Both the position numbers and the translations under genes were made by a program. Under the pieces are notes generated by a model that had not been told where the DNA came from, did no database searches, and worked only from the letters and a program-made list of their open reading frames with translations. From positions 620,001-684,000 of the forward strand of contig JBCAMK010000005.1 of NCBI GenBank assembly GCA_038503065.1: a stretch of 64,000 nucleotides of DNA, written 5' to 3'. This document shows positions 38,021-49,479 of the stretch, one piece after another. The DNA comes from Paragyromitra xinjiangensis (taxonomy: Eukaryota > Ascomycota > Pezizomycetes > Pezizales > Discinaceae). Numbering within the stretch: position 1 is the stretch's first letter; the number at the start of each line of letters is the position of its first letter.

Positions 38021-40312
38021 TATGAGAGAATATTAAGACAGCCAGCTAGCAAACCCGGAAGTGGCACAAAAAGCAAAACTTAATCTCCACAGCGTGGCAC
38101 TTTGAGCATCTCAAACCATCGAATTCCAATGCCCCATCTATAGGGTTTCCCTTAACAAGCGCGCGCTACATATTCCTCTACCTTCATACATTCTTACTCA
38201 ACTTTGGCTGTTAGAATAGGAGGTACGCGGTGAGATACGAGCGAACTGATTGCTTTTTGTTTAATGACTGGCGGAGCTTGTCTGTGTATATGCTTACTTA
38301 TTCAACACACTCAAAGTTTGTGCACTCGGAGGCCTGTGTTCCTCTAGTTCCCGTCCCCGAGTCTTCTCCGAGCTATGTCCGGGCGACTTTGAAATAGGAA
38401 GCTTCTCCAGAACTTTCGGGTGCGTGCCGAGGTTGAGAGGGATTCTCTAAGCGGCATATAAGGATGGCATCTCCCCGGAAACGACTAAACGTGGCTGACA
38501 GTTGGTGGACCCATGACCATGTGCCAAAGGGGATGGGACTTTTCCATGACACCTTTGATCTTGTGATCATTGGATTGATATCTGGGCGTCGTATGAATGT
38601 ATTGATTTAGATGAGCAAGCTTATTCGCCAGAATATATGTATTGCACCCGATTAATTTACCCGGGAATTCCAGGGCGATTCACTACGGGTTCTATGAAAT
38701 CCAGACCTTTTGACGATGGATGTGGATCTTCGATTGGAGGTAATCTTGCTAGAAGAAGTAAGCGTGGAGTTATTTTTCTTTTTCTCTTTTTCGATTGCAT
38801 GTGTCACATTCTGTGGGGGATACCGGGAAACAAATTCAAAGATGGTGTGGGTTAGTTTTGAGGCAGAGATAATGTGCCACAGAGGCGTGGAACCTTGCTG
38901 ACATTGAATTGAGTGGACGCTGCGGGCCGGGGGCTTCTTGGATGCATGGATGAGAACTAATAGGCTTCGATGAGTTGTCGATTTATTTACTTCTTGCGAT
39001 ATAGATAGCAATGAGATGAGATGAGATATCTCAATAGGTCGATATACCCATCAAACTATACGCCTTGCTACCGGGGTGGGTATTTTGAGGTGTGTAAAAT
39101 GTAACTATTTTATTGGTTATGAGTTATAAAGGGTTTTGGTGTTGTAATTATGCTAGGCCTTGTTTAAAATTTGGGGTGGGGCTAATTGCCGGATTTTAAG
39201 CTTCCTCACCAAATAAGCGCTAGTTGTCATACGTCAATGGTTAAGTTTCGACGGCATAGATATAGGTTGATTATTATTATCTCGCCAGAAATTCGGGCTA
39301 TATTTTTGATAACTACTTGGTGAATCAAGATATTTCTATTTCAGTCAGTACTCATGGCCATATGCATTCAGGGCGCGGAAAGCTAAACACTTAATATGTC
39401 ATACGGTGCTATCTGCTGTTTCTCCGGATCGATCTATAGTCTCCGTATTATAAAAATTATTGCGTGAGGAACTGAGAAAATGATGATGTACATCATGATC
39501 GATCACTCGCTTTGTTACTAAGTGTCAGATTTTCGTTGACTTACCTATCCACCTCATTGGGCCCAAAAGTCTGTTCAAGCTATCAACGAAGCTGAGGTTT
39601 AGCTGGGCTTCTGGCAAATTCAGGTAGAAAATTTGCCCTAAATGGGCCCTTCGAATGCCTAAAGGCTCGAGCTTTATCTTGGACTTTCGTAGCCCCGGAG
39701 CTTGCTGCGTACTCCAAACTATAGTAGGCTAAAACTCTGAGAAAGTATCTAACTGCATAAGAGGTTCGCGGGTACTTTTCTGCGCTTGGTGAAGTTTCTT
39801 TCCTCTGAATGTGCGAGTTATTGGGTCCTCCTTACGAATCTGGGAACCCAAAGTACTCAAGGATTCGTGGCTTTTTGCTCCCGGCAACCTTCAATAGCTG
39901 TAGGAAGCCAGGGGTGAGAACAAGTCTATCTTCTCTAACAGAAAGAGAAGAATCTCTCAGCATATCTTAAAGGTTATATGTGGTATGTTCGTAAAACTGA
40001 GAACCTGATGAAAGTCTTTAGTTCTTAAGATATATTCCTCCCAATATCCATCTGGCTGGGCTGCAATAGTTACATGTATATTAGAGAAGAGCAGCCTGGC
40101 TTTGAAATGAGGCTATCCAAGATGGATCAAGTCTTTAATCTTCTCGAGCTCACCACCACCGTCAAAAAAAATCTATATACATACGTGAAGGAGGTGCAGA
40201 AACTACATGTAGGGCTACCCTTATTTATGATAGTACATCTATAATTGATCAATCTTATCGGCGTGTCATAGAAAGTTGTGGAAGTGTAGGATAAGGCCTT
40301 CTCTAATATAAT

Positions 40313-40496
40313 CACACCATCAGTCATTATAGCTTAACAGCTATGGTGTCGCCCAGAGGGGCCGGGGGGCCGCAGGTTCAAATCCATCCCAGGGGACATA
40401 ACTCTTCATGCACTGGGTTAAGAAGGTAAGCCTGCTCAAACTTTCTTTTTAATTCTTTTTAATATATCATCTAGACATATGGCATCACTCGGTTCG
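40313..40496 (+). mobile_element. tRNA-derived SINE, copy 1
   Basis: The head has a pol III A-box-like TAGCTTAACAGC and a B-box-like GGTTCAAATCC about 45 bases later, the layout of a tRNA-derived promoter. The body, including GCACTGGGTTAAGAAGG and a TTTCTTTTTAATTC tract, matches the copy at 58506-58706. It cannot be a working tRNA: the arms do not pair into a full cloverleaf and no anticodon is evident. A run of AT-rich sequence marks the 3' side. It is immediately followed by Rep-B. Confidence 0.75.
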
Positions 40497-40505
40497 CTAG
40501 TATTG

Positions 40506-40673
40506 ACCATGTTGGAGATGCTTCCTGATACGGGGCGACGGGGCGTGGCTTCGAGGTTGGAAATAATTCAGAGACAGGCACCCGAAAGAGTTATTTAGAT
40601 AGGGATTGTATGCCCACCTCTAGCAAGCGAGCGATCGAGTCTTCTATTCCCCCCCTACGTGCCCAATATTGCA
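40506..40673. repeat. Dispersed repeat Rep-B, copy 1
   Basis: The copy shares GTTGGAGATGCTT, ATTTAGATAGGG and GTATGCCCACCTCTA in the same order with the copy at 57119-57326, which has a roughly 40-base insertion of CACGGGCACTCGGGCAC-like sequence. No TIR or poly(A) end was found, so the class is unknown. Confidence 0.65.
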
Positions 40674-41093
40674 ACGAACCATATGTTATAAAATATGGGA
40701 TCAGGAAGCATAGAGGACTAGATTAATCAAGAGACGACTCTTGTATCAAATAGGTTATATGGAAGTACATGTAGTCCTAAGGGGACCAGTACAGGTTTGC
40801 TATGGTAGATTTGCTGGGTTTTGGAGTTTGCCGGGGGATGATAGTTTCCGGTTGATAGAAAAGTGATAGGGATTGGGTAACATTTAGCAAGGTCTTTTTC
40901 ATTCTATGTTTGTTGTAAGCTGGCCTTCTGGTTGACATAATATATAAAATAACTTTTTAGGGGAATGTCCTCACATCGAGTCACGATTATGAGTCCCCTA
41001 TTTCTAGATCGATGATTCGCCAGTGCATTATGGCGGAGGACTCCTAGAGCTGGATTAAGCACTGGATAATTGAATTCATCAGTTAGGCTCGTT

Positions 41094-41146
41094 TACATCC
41101 CCTACTGCCTATGGCTGCTGCACAGTATGGGCTGGGCACGAGACTA
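41094..41146 (-). repeat. CTCGT short element
   Basis: A 53-bp copy starts TAGGCTCGTTTACATCCCC and ends GGGCTGGGCACGAGACTA, with the ACTGCCTATGGCTGCTG block inside. It has both inverted ends. Confidence 0.7.
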
Positions 41147-41495
41147 TTCATTAGTTAACTTTCATCTCATGTCAATTGTAGAAGTCTTTCTATGGACGAC
41201 AAATAGGTGCAATTTATGCATGAAGTAGATGCCAAGGCTGCGTGTTACATGTAGTTCTTGAAATAATCTTACCTCTCCAATCAGAAGCAAACCTCTGGAG
41301 GCCCTAAAAAATGGATGTATGAAGCCCACCAGCAGCGTTCCTCAGTTGTATTCTCCACACCCGAACTAACCTACTTTATTATTCACTTTTACTTTTCTTG
41401 GGGGCTGTAACATTAACATTGATATCTAGGTCACCCCTTATCGAAGGGAGTTAATTTATTATCTTCTTCACAAAAGGGAGAATCTAAGTATCAGG

Positions 41496-42251
41496 ATGCC
41501 CTATTCGAGAACTCCCTATTGCTTTCAGATCAATTACGCATCAGGATCATATTCTGGCCCCTCAACTTCCTTCGGTCCTTCGTTCGAAGCGAATGGTAGA
41601 GATAGCCCACCATCCCACTGCGACACTAACGGCTACCATAATCTGTTTGCCGGCGACCCTCGACTCTGTTCTCCGTCTGTGTTCTTCACAGATTACTTTG
41701 ATTATAGGAATGATATCTCCACCAGCCAGCCAGCAAACCTGGAGGCATATATGTCAAATTCTTTTGGAGAAAACCGCTCAGACCGTCATTTCTATGCTAT
41801 CGCTGCTGAAGATGAAGGAGCAACAGAAATCCCAGGCGATTTGAAACGGTGAATGTGCTCTTGGCTCTTGATACGAATTTTCTCGGTAGGGTCTCGCTAA
41901 TCGCAGAACCGAAACAGGGTTCGCAAACTCAAGGTACTATTTTCAAGTATTGGCTCGACCGTAAGAGATAGATATAAAAGGTCGTTTGGAACGACCTCTG
42001 ACGACAAACGACCGGATTGTGTTACCGAAGACCCGCAGAAACAGCCTACATATTCTAAGGCTTGCATCTGTGGGAGATATTTCCTGTCGCAACTTGATAA
42101 AAAGTTATATGATGCCCGGGTAGTGATGAAGGAAGTTGTCATTAACTCGGGATACTTCGTTCTTAGAAAGGATCGTCGAACGAAGTCTCAGCGATGGCGG
42201 GAGAGACTCGATCAAAGTTACGCGAATTATCATCCAGGGCACAGTTACTAG
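41496..42251 (+). CDS. Hypothetical two-exon protein
   Basis: Exons 41496-41848 and 41918-42251 are joined across a 69-nt intron (GTGAAT donor, GCTAAT branch, AACAG acceptor; phase 2) to give 228 residues. The second exon has no ATG and is recognised only through the splice. The N-terminal half is rich in Ser, Asn, Tyr and Asp; the second half is basic and charged, with YSKACICGRYFLSQLDKKLY as its best-structured stretch and a C-terminal RTKSQRWRERLDQ helix-like segment. No signal peptide or membrane span. I do not recognise a domain. The intact frame across the splice supports a real gene. The start may be correct, as a TATCAGG context precedes the ATG. Confidence 0.55.
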
Positions 42252-43095
42252 GCAATAATAGTTCGTTGGTTATTGATAGGTTTGACATAGTATAGCCCTG
42301 TACGCTATAGGCTTTAGTTATACGTATGGGAGCTGATGGCCGGTGTGATAACTTGAACGGATGTTGGAGAGGTACCTGTTTAGGTACTGTATCCTGTGCA
42401 TCTAGCAAAGAAATTTTATTGAGAAAAGGATTTTTGGGAAGTTGGTAACAGGTTCGTAATTCTAGACCCTGTGGACGGCTGGTGTCAGTTTCTGGGCAAG
42501 TTCACTAACTATAACCAAGGAATCGTGCCCTATTGGTATAGAGAACAACTTTAGACCATGCATGATCTGTGAATCGAGTGTGCCAAGGTCACATTTTTGG
42601 ATGTGGGTTTTCTGGCTACGCAGAAAGCGATGATGAAATTGGCATGCTAGCAGGATATTTTGTTTCTGGTTTCTAGTGGGAGACTCCGCGATGTCTGCTG
42701 TCTGGATTTGATTAAGCGTCATATTGTATGCTATTTTGGCGATGGCGTGCGGGCGCGCCACAGTGCCATCGTAATTCTCGGCCGTCTCTTTTACTTATTT
42801 TGTTCCTTTTCTATGATATAGATCCGGTTTTTTTAAATTGATAAGGGTCTGAAATCTAGTTAGTGAATTAATTTTAATATTTTTATCGCATAGCCGCGCA
42901 CCCTATTTCACAACCAAAGAACTATCAGGGGACCTGGGATATATAGAAGTTGATGGAATCCCCAGATGCAAAGTAAATGGCGGGAAATTGAATTCGACGC
43001 ATCATACTTGCAACCTTATCTACACTAGACTCTTTTGTTAACCACGTATTATACTCACTGAACCACCCCAAATTAAGAAGCCCACCGAGTGAGGT
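42252..43095. other. Intergenic region
   Basis: A minus-strand frame at 42462-42761 is open for about 110 codons but lacks an ATG and has no splice-compatible start exon, so it is not called. No repeats were recognised. The 3' part is AT-rich and precedes the gene at 43096. Confidence 0.35.
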
Positions 43096-44107
43096 ATGCC
43101 TTTCCGTAGAGGCCCGAGAGTCAACAAGTAAGTCTCGCTTAATATTCTTTACCGTTTGGCCAATAGCGGTCTGTTTAGTACTGACGGTGACTGGAGAAAC
43201 CCAAAGGGGTTGAAAATCGGTGGTGGATCAAATCCACCGGTAGTTTTGGATGATAGAATTTACTTCGGAAATCGCGCTGCGTTACAGAACTCCCTTGCTA
43301 AGCTACGTGTGGCGCAGAATCCCCAGAGGAGGGAAAGTGTTGGGCAGTGTGCTACAGCCCCATTTAACGAATCCGGCCCACTACCTCCATCAGCAAGATC
43401 AATTTTGAAGACTGTCGAGAGGGCTTGCTGTGATCTCGTCAACTTTCAAGACACCTTAGTTGGGAGGTATGGAGGTTTCCGATCGCCCGAGTCTGAATCG
43501 GGCAATGAAATGTGTGGGCATCAAGAAACGGTCCAACGCCTTTTTGAGGAGATTCAAGGTTTGGATATCGTCAAGCTTGGTGGCAAGAAGGACGATAGAA
43601 AACACTCTCAAACCCCTCATCAAGAGATGCAGAATGGGGCCATCGATCAAGGTTCGAAATCCCAATCGCGTCCTAAAAAACGTAAGAAATTGATTCTTTC
43701 AAGCTTCCATTTGGCTGTGATGGTTTCTAATTCACTTTGAAGGGCAATCTACCGGTAAGCGATCTCAATCAAAAAGCAAGGTAACTGAATCGCCATTGAG
43801 GTTCAGCTTGGATAGTGGCCCACCATCGCTAGAGTCTGAAAATGGGGTGTTTCCGTCAGGCTCACAGCAGGCCTTTCCTGTCTTGGATGTCAGCAGAAAC
43901 ATGATAGAGGGCTCGCAGGAAACTATAGGCTTGAAATTCTTAAAATTACTTCAAACCATAAGCCCAGCCCATAAGTATTATATATCTGGGAGCCAATCTT
44001 GGGGTGAGGAGGTGGCGAAACTAGGAGGTAGTGGAAATGACATCAGATTTAAAAGACTTAGCGCTCTCTTTGAGGAACGCTTGTCTATTGCAGAGCGGAA
44101 AGAGTAG
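43096..44107 (+). CDS. Hypothetical nuclear-type protein, three exons
   Basis: Exons 43096-43127, 43167-43681 and 43743-44107 join in phase to 303 residues. The first intron is only 39 nt (GTAAGT...CAATAG) and the second 61 nt (GTAAGA, TTCTAAT, GAAG). The N-terminus MPFRRGPRVNNGLFSTDGDW leads to a helical segment (ALQNSLAKLR, SILKTVERACCDLVNF, ETVQRLFEEIQGL), then a basic RPKKRQSTGKRSQSKSK patch created across intron 2 that looks like a nuclear localisation signal, and a C-terminal part with IGLKFLKLLQTISP. No catalytic motif was recognised. The very short first exon is a prediction supported by the ATG, donor and frame. Confidence 0.55.
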
Positions 44108-44814
44108 GAAGTGACTTGAAAGGGGATATATTAAATTTCAATCTGAGGTTGGAGTAATACTGCATGTACTTAGGGATCCAATTATTTGGCTCAGCTAATA
44201 TAATTGAAAGACTAAAGTAAGCTGTATGTTCAATTTTCTTTAGACGGGCAATTCCACAGTTTGATTTATTTCGTGCTAGCTAACCAATAAAAAACCTAAG
44301 GGTTTTTTTAATTTTCCTACATATTCAGCCAAGAAGTAACTGATATCTCAAGCTGGAGGCGAGTGGCCTGAAATCCCGTATCCAAAATGAGCGCGCTTCA
44401 TTCATAAGCTTGCTACAAGCCCTAATGTCTAAGTGCTTGTATGAAACCCTATCCCCCAGTAATAAAATATCCGGTGAGCTGTAGCAATTTAAGGGAGTAT
44501 GCTGTAAAGATTTTAATGTTTCTAGATGTTTTCTGAGCTATCTCGGGTGGTATCAAACCGTTGTACGGCCTCGGCTCAACCTCATTTGCTAGGGCTAAGA
44601 GAACTCGGCAGCGACCACCGTGGGACAACGATGCACAGGTGTCAATGACAAAAAAGCTTCACAGAGCCACCTCTAGGTTAAAAACCTACTCACTATCCAC
44701 CCCAAGGCTTTGATTTATTGCCCACAACCCTTCGTTCACCTCTATTTGTACTTGGACGAAGGAAACTCGCGCCCTTCATTTATTTCAATTTCATATCACA
44801 GCTCATCACTAAAA
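44108..44814. other. Intergenic region
   Basis: Nothing recognisable beyond AT-rich sequence and the presumed promoter of the next gene, whose last bases before the ATG are TCATCACTAAAA. Confidence 0.35.
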
Positions 44815-46476
44815 ATGTACACCGAACGACCTAGACAGGCTACACCGATGGGGATGACCATCGCGGCTGCAAGGCCGGCATCTCCAACAGGTTCAACAAT
44901 GAAGCCCGTAAACGTTTTGTCGGAGCCACACTTACCGATGGGAATTTCTCCCCAAAGCGCTTCTCCTAATGCAGTAACGAGGCTTCAGCAAACACTAGAC
45001 AAGTCGGACACCAAAATATTTGTGGATCTCAAGCTGGAGGCTGATGATTTATGTAATTCACCTATCCAAAAGAACTCTTTGGGCTCTGGGGCCTCTATGC
45101 GGGTTGCCACGAGTGCAGCGAGAGAAATGGTAGCAGGATTATTTGGACGGCGTAAGAAGTCAAATAATAGTCTAATAGATGGCCATGGTGAGAGCTACCA
45201 CTAAAGGATATTTCCACTCTTATATATATATATTCCATTCTGACATTTTTCTTAGCAGGTTCCGAAGTGTCGAAATCACCTGCATCTAGTTTGGCCAATG
45301 CATCAAGGGCAGGGGATTCTGATGAAGAGTACTTATATAATGTTGCAGCGCAAGCACCATTATTGTACTCTCCGGATTTTATCCGGCGCAGAAATTCGAG
45401 TTCCTTTCGCCAACCAGAACAAAAAGCAGTGACCTATACAAATTTCACCCCTTTTGGCTCCCCGTCAACAATTCGAAAGAGCCCAACTTGCCCAACTAGG
45501 AGCATTACCCCACTGGTAGAGAGTAGCCCGAACGGAGAGAGTTCGTCTGTATTTTCACCACTCACTCTGACTCAAAGCCGCTGTGATAATAGAATGCGGG
45601 CCGCAAGAACATCTACTGGTATGGCTGCGCACCTCTATCTCCTAAACATTTTGTATTTCCCACTGATAAGCTCAAGTGCACCCAAAACCCAAAACCACGA
45701 AATCGCGTAAAAGCGTGCAGCAAATATTTATGGGTGGTGGCCACAGCTCTAGCACAAAGCAGGATCTTTTGCCTCCGGGTTCAGCAGAAAATACAAGTAT
45801 GTAGTTTGGGCTAGGTAGGCAAAGATTGTTCACCGTAACTAACAAATATAATTAGCAAACCAAGATACCTTATCTGTTACCCGAAGCGGCCTATTTCGCT
45901 CCCCGGCCAGATCTTTGATAAGACAAAGCTCTACCTGCAGTTCCCTGAGTAATTTGGTCGATTTTCCAGCCGCTTCTTCGTATTCTGAGGTGTCTATCCA
46001 TGGTTCCGGGAGGGTTGCTCTTACAAATGTCCTTGCAAGCCCAAAGTTTAGCAAAATAACTTCGCAGAAAATAACTTCGCTGAGCCCTGTCAACTATAAA
46101 CTTCCGGATTCTGACGGGTACATCTCGTTCCCACCATTTGTCCCAGGTTCATACTTTGGAGGCTCGCTAGCGAATATATTTGGACGAAACGAGAATCTGA
46201 GTTCTCGTGGAACTGAACCGAATCGTGCGCCTACGCCAAGTCACGGCCTCCGTAGGACTCTAATCAACTTGGCTCCCCGGGATCAGAGCTCCGTACTAGT
46301 TGTGGCGAAACCTGGTGAGTAGGTAGTCGTCGGGGTTAATGTGGCTACTGGTTAGACTTTTAATAGTGGAGGATACGTAATTCTAATGTCGAGCAGCTGG
46401 AAATGGGGCTAAGGGATGCCGTGATACGTCGCTAATCATGACTCTAGGAACCCTTTGGACATCATGCAGCCCGTAA
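44815..46476 (+). CDS. Hypothetical Ser/Pro-rich five-exon protein
   Basis: Exons 44815-45187, 45259-45618, 45671-45796, 45856-46314 and 46397-46476 all join with phase-1 introns of 52-82 nt (donors GTGAGA, GTATGG, GTATGT, GTGAGT) to 465 residues. Composition is dominated by Ser, Pro, Thr and Arg, with many SP/TP phosphorylation-like sites, and it is probably disordered. A short possible helix is REMVAGLFGRRKKSN near residue 110, and SSLSNLVDFP appears later. Every intron having the same phase is compatible with a real gene built from similar exons. The last exon and stop are the weakest part. No domain is recognised; a scaffold or regulatory role would be a guess. Confidence 0.55.
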
Positions 46477-47624
46477 CTCGTTATTTCTAATATCAGTGTT
46501 TTGTCACGAAAAAATATAATTAGATGTGCCAAATAAATAATTTTTATCACTCCAGGCGCACTAGAACCACCAAAGTGCTTTCAACCCCATAGTTCCGCCT
46601 TCGGATTCTATTTCATAGTAGTTCCTGCAACATTCAAAGAATCCTTTGGGAATGCTTAAGCAATGAGATGACCTTGGCTGGATACGTGGGAGTTGGCAGG
46701 AAAGCAGCTAGAGCTGGAATAACTGATGCGTTGAATCCACATTAAGTAGAGCAAGCTTAGGGGCAAGAATTTTCACAAGGGGTGTTGCCGCACCGGATAT
46801 ATCGGTACTTGTCCTAACACTCCAACAGTTTAAATCTGTTCCAGAATATGGGTTTGGCTATGTTCGAACCCATCCAACTTTTACCATGAATTGCTTTTTG
46901 GAAAACCTGATTTCAAACGGTACCACGGAACGGCTTCGCTCTTCTCGAGATTGGAGATCATAGCTGGTGGCTAGCCATCCACAAAGTTTGAGCGTGTGTA
47001 CATAGCCAAAATTCTCCTGGGAGGTTGTAGAGGCTAAGTCATATGTCAAATTTTAAGAAGCATAATCATCGCAAGCCTGAGCTGCTTCTCAAGTAGTACC
47101 TGATTCATAGGCCGGCTGATTTTACGTCGTCTAACCTGCACTCTCCGAGATCGGACCCTAGCCTCACAATGTTATAGGAAACATATTAAGGTGTTAAGGT
47201 ATCCTCCTAGGGAACCTAAAGTGGAAGAGATATTTTATGAAATGATACCTTGCTAGAGATGTTTTGCGATCTCTAGTCTCCTGTGATTATGCGAGGGCTG
47301 CAGGATAGTGATAGGGACAGACACAAGCTTCCGGTCTCGGCTACCGAGCAGTTAGCTGGGCGAAATTGTTGCCACAGCAACAAGTAAGGAATTTGGACAG
47401 CAGCATTTTGTCAACGGATTTCCTGCGCAGCTCTCGCAATAAGAATACCTGTTAAATTTTTTACTAACGCTAAAAATTTCTAGAACTGAGGCTCAGATTC
47501 TCCGTTAAAATGTATCCTGTACATGTAGTTTCGGTTTCAAAATTTCTTCCAAACGTTTCCTCCAGAAATTCGTTCCGCACCGTTTGCTATGCCATAGCAA
47601 GGCCAAAAAATTGCCACGACGTTT
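46477..47624. other. Intergenic region
   Basis: Overlapping short frames only. One TACATGTA is at 47520. It contains the 3' ends of the gene to the left (plus) and of G2 (minus). Confidence 0.35.
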
Positions 47625-49479
47625 TCAGCACGATGGTTCGCAACTGTTTAATCTCCGTTGTTAGCTACTATCCCGAAACTTTGATAATTTGGATGAAGAC
47701 TTACGGATCTTTGCCAAACCTAACGTTACAGCCTTTGAATTCGGGCTCAAGCTTTAGCCCATCGAATGCTGCGATACCTTCACGGATACCGGCGTATAGA
47801 AAACCTCCTTCGTAAAAGCCCCAACCCTCCTCCTTAAGCGTAACGCCCTCAATCCTTCCTGTTTTATCACCTTGGACATAACTCTCCGCCAGCCTCACAA
47901 GCAAGACGTCCAGTTCCTCATATTCTCCCGTACCATTCCCTACTAACTTCTCCAGGCTATGCTTTTCCCAGCCCCCAAAGAAAACCATGCGACTGCCGTT
48001 GCCACTAAAAATACGCTCCTGCATTCCGTACGGGAGCATATCAATAGGATAGTCCATCTGAACGAATAGCCGCTTCCGAATTGTGGTACCGTCCTTTGAG
48101 TTACGGGAAACAAATTCAAGACTCTTTTGAGCCTGAGTGTAGAAGTTGTGAGCAACTGTGGCTTCGATAAACGTCACCGAGACTTTCCTCCTCACTACAT
48201 CAATGACGACATCCTCAAGCTTCCCAGTGTTCTTACACACTAGGGAGATCATAGTAAGGGTGGGCTGGAGTGGGAGGTCACTGATAATAACAGCTCGTGC
48301 TTCTTGAATTGGCATGTCGCCTCTGTTCACAGGCTTTGGCCAAGCGGTGAATTTGAGCCCTTTAACATCCACTCTTTCGTTAGGGTCCCTAAGAACTGCC
48401 GCAATATTGTAGCCAGCTGCATGCGGATTTTGTGGAATTTTGAAATTTGGAGCTTTTTTCACTGGTGGGGGCGCGCGACTAGGGTTGCCTGTGGCTATAC
48501 CTGCGGCCCTTGTCTGCGCATTCGGAATGGTCATAGCCGGAATAAGAGACTTAGGAGGGACCGTTTTTGCAGGTTGGGTGAGAACATTGTTTCTTTTCAG
48601 AAGATGATTTTTTGTTGTTGGATCCAAGCTGCGTAAGTGGGGTGGGATAGGGGTAGGTTGCTGGATACTTGAGTTAAGGGTCTTCTTTGGGAAAAGAGAT
48701 CCTTCGATATTGACGGCAGTTTTCGGACTAGCAGGAATATGCTGTCTGGCTGTAGTCGTATATCGCTCAGTCACGGCAACGCTTGCTTCATTTGCAGTGC
48801 AAACAGCCTCCTTCTTCGGCATAACCTTTCTGGCGACTTGAATAACGTCAATAGCATCGGAAGAACTGACGTCCACTACTAGATTATTTGAGGGGTGGCG
48901 TGTTCCTTTGAGGAAGGGCATAGGACTGACGGTTTTCGGAGAATAAGAGGCGCCAACTTCAACTCCGAGCCTTCTCGCATCTCTCTCATGTATCATGGCC
49001 AGATGGGGAGAAGGTTTCTTTGACATCCATAAACTACTCTCGATTTCCCGAATAACTTTCTGGAGGGCCAATCCACGCTGTCTGTCGCCAAGTTTTGGCG
49101 GTTTCAAGCCTGTAGGACTTGCTAAGCTAGCGCTCACAGCTTTGTCACCAAAGGAGCCCTGGCTTTTTGGCGCCATGTGGGTAATAGATGGTCTGAAGTC
49201 GATGGTTTTTGCCCCCTCTGGTAATAGTTGCTTCATTTTTGATTTTTTTTTCGGTGCCAAGATCTCGTCCCTAGGAGTACCGTTCCTGGCGATGGCCCCC
49301 AGAGTATGTGAGGCTTCGCTCAAGGTCTGTTTTTTGATAATTTTGGGTTAGAGGATCTACTTCGGTGTTGCTGGGGTTAATGACTAACTCACAGGTTGGA
49401 AAATAGTGGGTCGTGTAACAGTAGGAAATTTTGGTGGCTGGGCCGAAGAATAGCCCCTCCTTTCTTCTCTCTCGGACAT
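47625..49479 (-). CDS. RRM-family protein G2
   Basis: Exons 49479-49393, 49326-47705 and 47643-47625 join in phase to 575 residues. The start at 49479 is the first ATG in frame after an acceptor-like CTACAG; the frame is open farther upstream, so an additional 5' exon is possible. A TTG at 49323 is inside exon 2 and is not a start. The N-terminal half is disordered and Pro/Ser/Lys-rich, with one IPPHLR near residue 255. The C-terminal module starts near 373 with AVIISDLP (RNP2-like), then VSVTFIEA (RNP1-like), LLVRLAESY and CNVRFGKDP. The last intron falls in the Pro codon of KDP, as in its paralogues, and the final exon adds CEPSC. It is divergent from G3, sharing a 1.7-kb upstream region. 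Confidence 0.78.

Larger units (their letters stand above)
37003..41495. other. Repeat-dense intergenic region
   Basis: No gene is supported. The region holds a 155-bp MITE, a tRNA-derived SINE, a second dispersed repeat (Rep-B), a CTCGT element and six TACATGTA copies (37398, 37549, 40071, 40204, 40766, 41246). Around 39570-39700 a few words reminiscent of a gypsy-type reverse transcriptase (GFWQIQVE) occur in a frame broken by stops. The end is the promoter of the gene at 41496. Confidence 0.45.

Noticed and set aside
40330..40400. tRNA gene
   Set aside because: A and B boxes are present but the arms do not fold into a cloverleaf, no anticodon is evident, and the similarity with 58506-58706 extends far beyond tRNA length; it is read as a SINE head.
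42462..42761. Minus-strand frame of about 100 codons
   Set aside because: It starts at GTG with a stop upstream before any ATG and no upstream exon with a matching phase.
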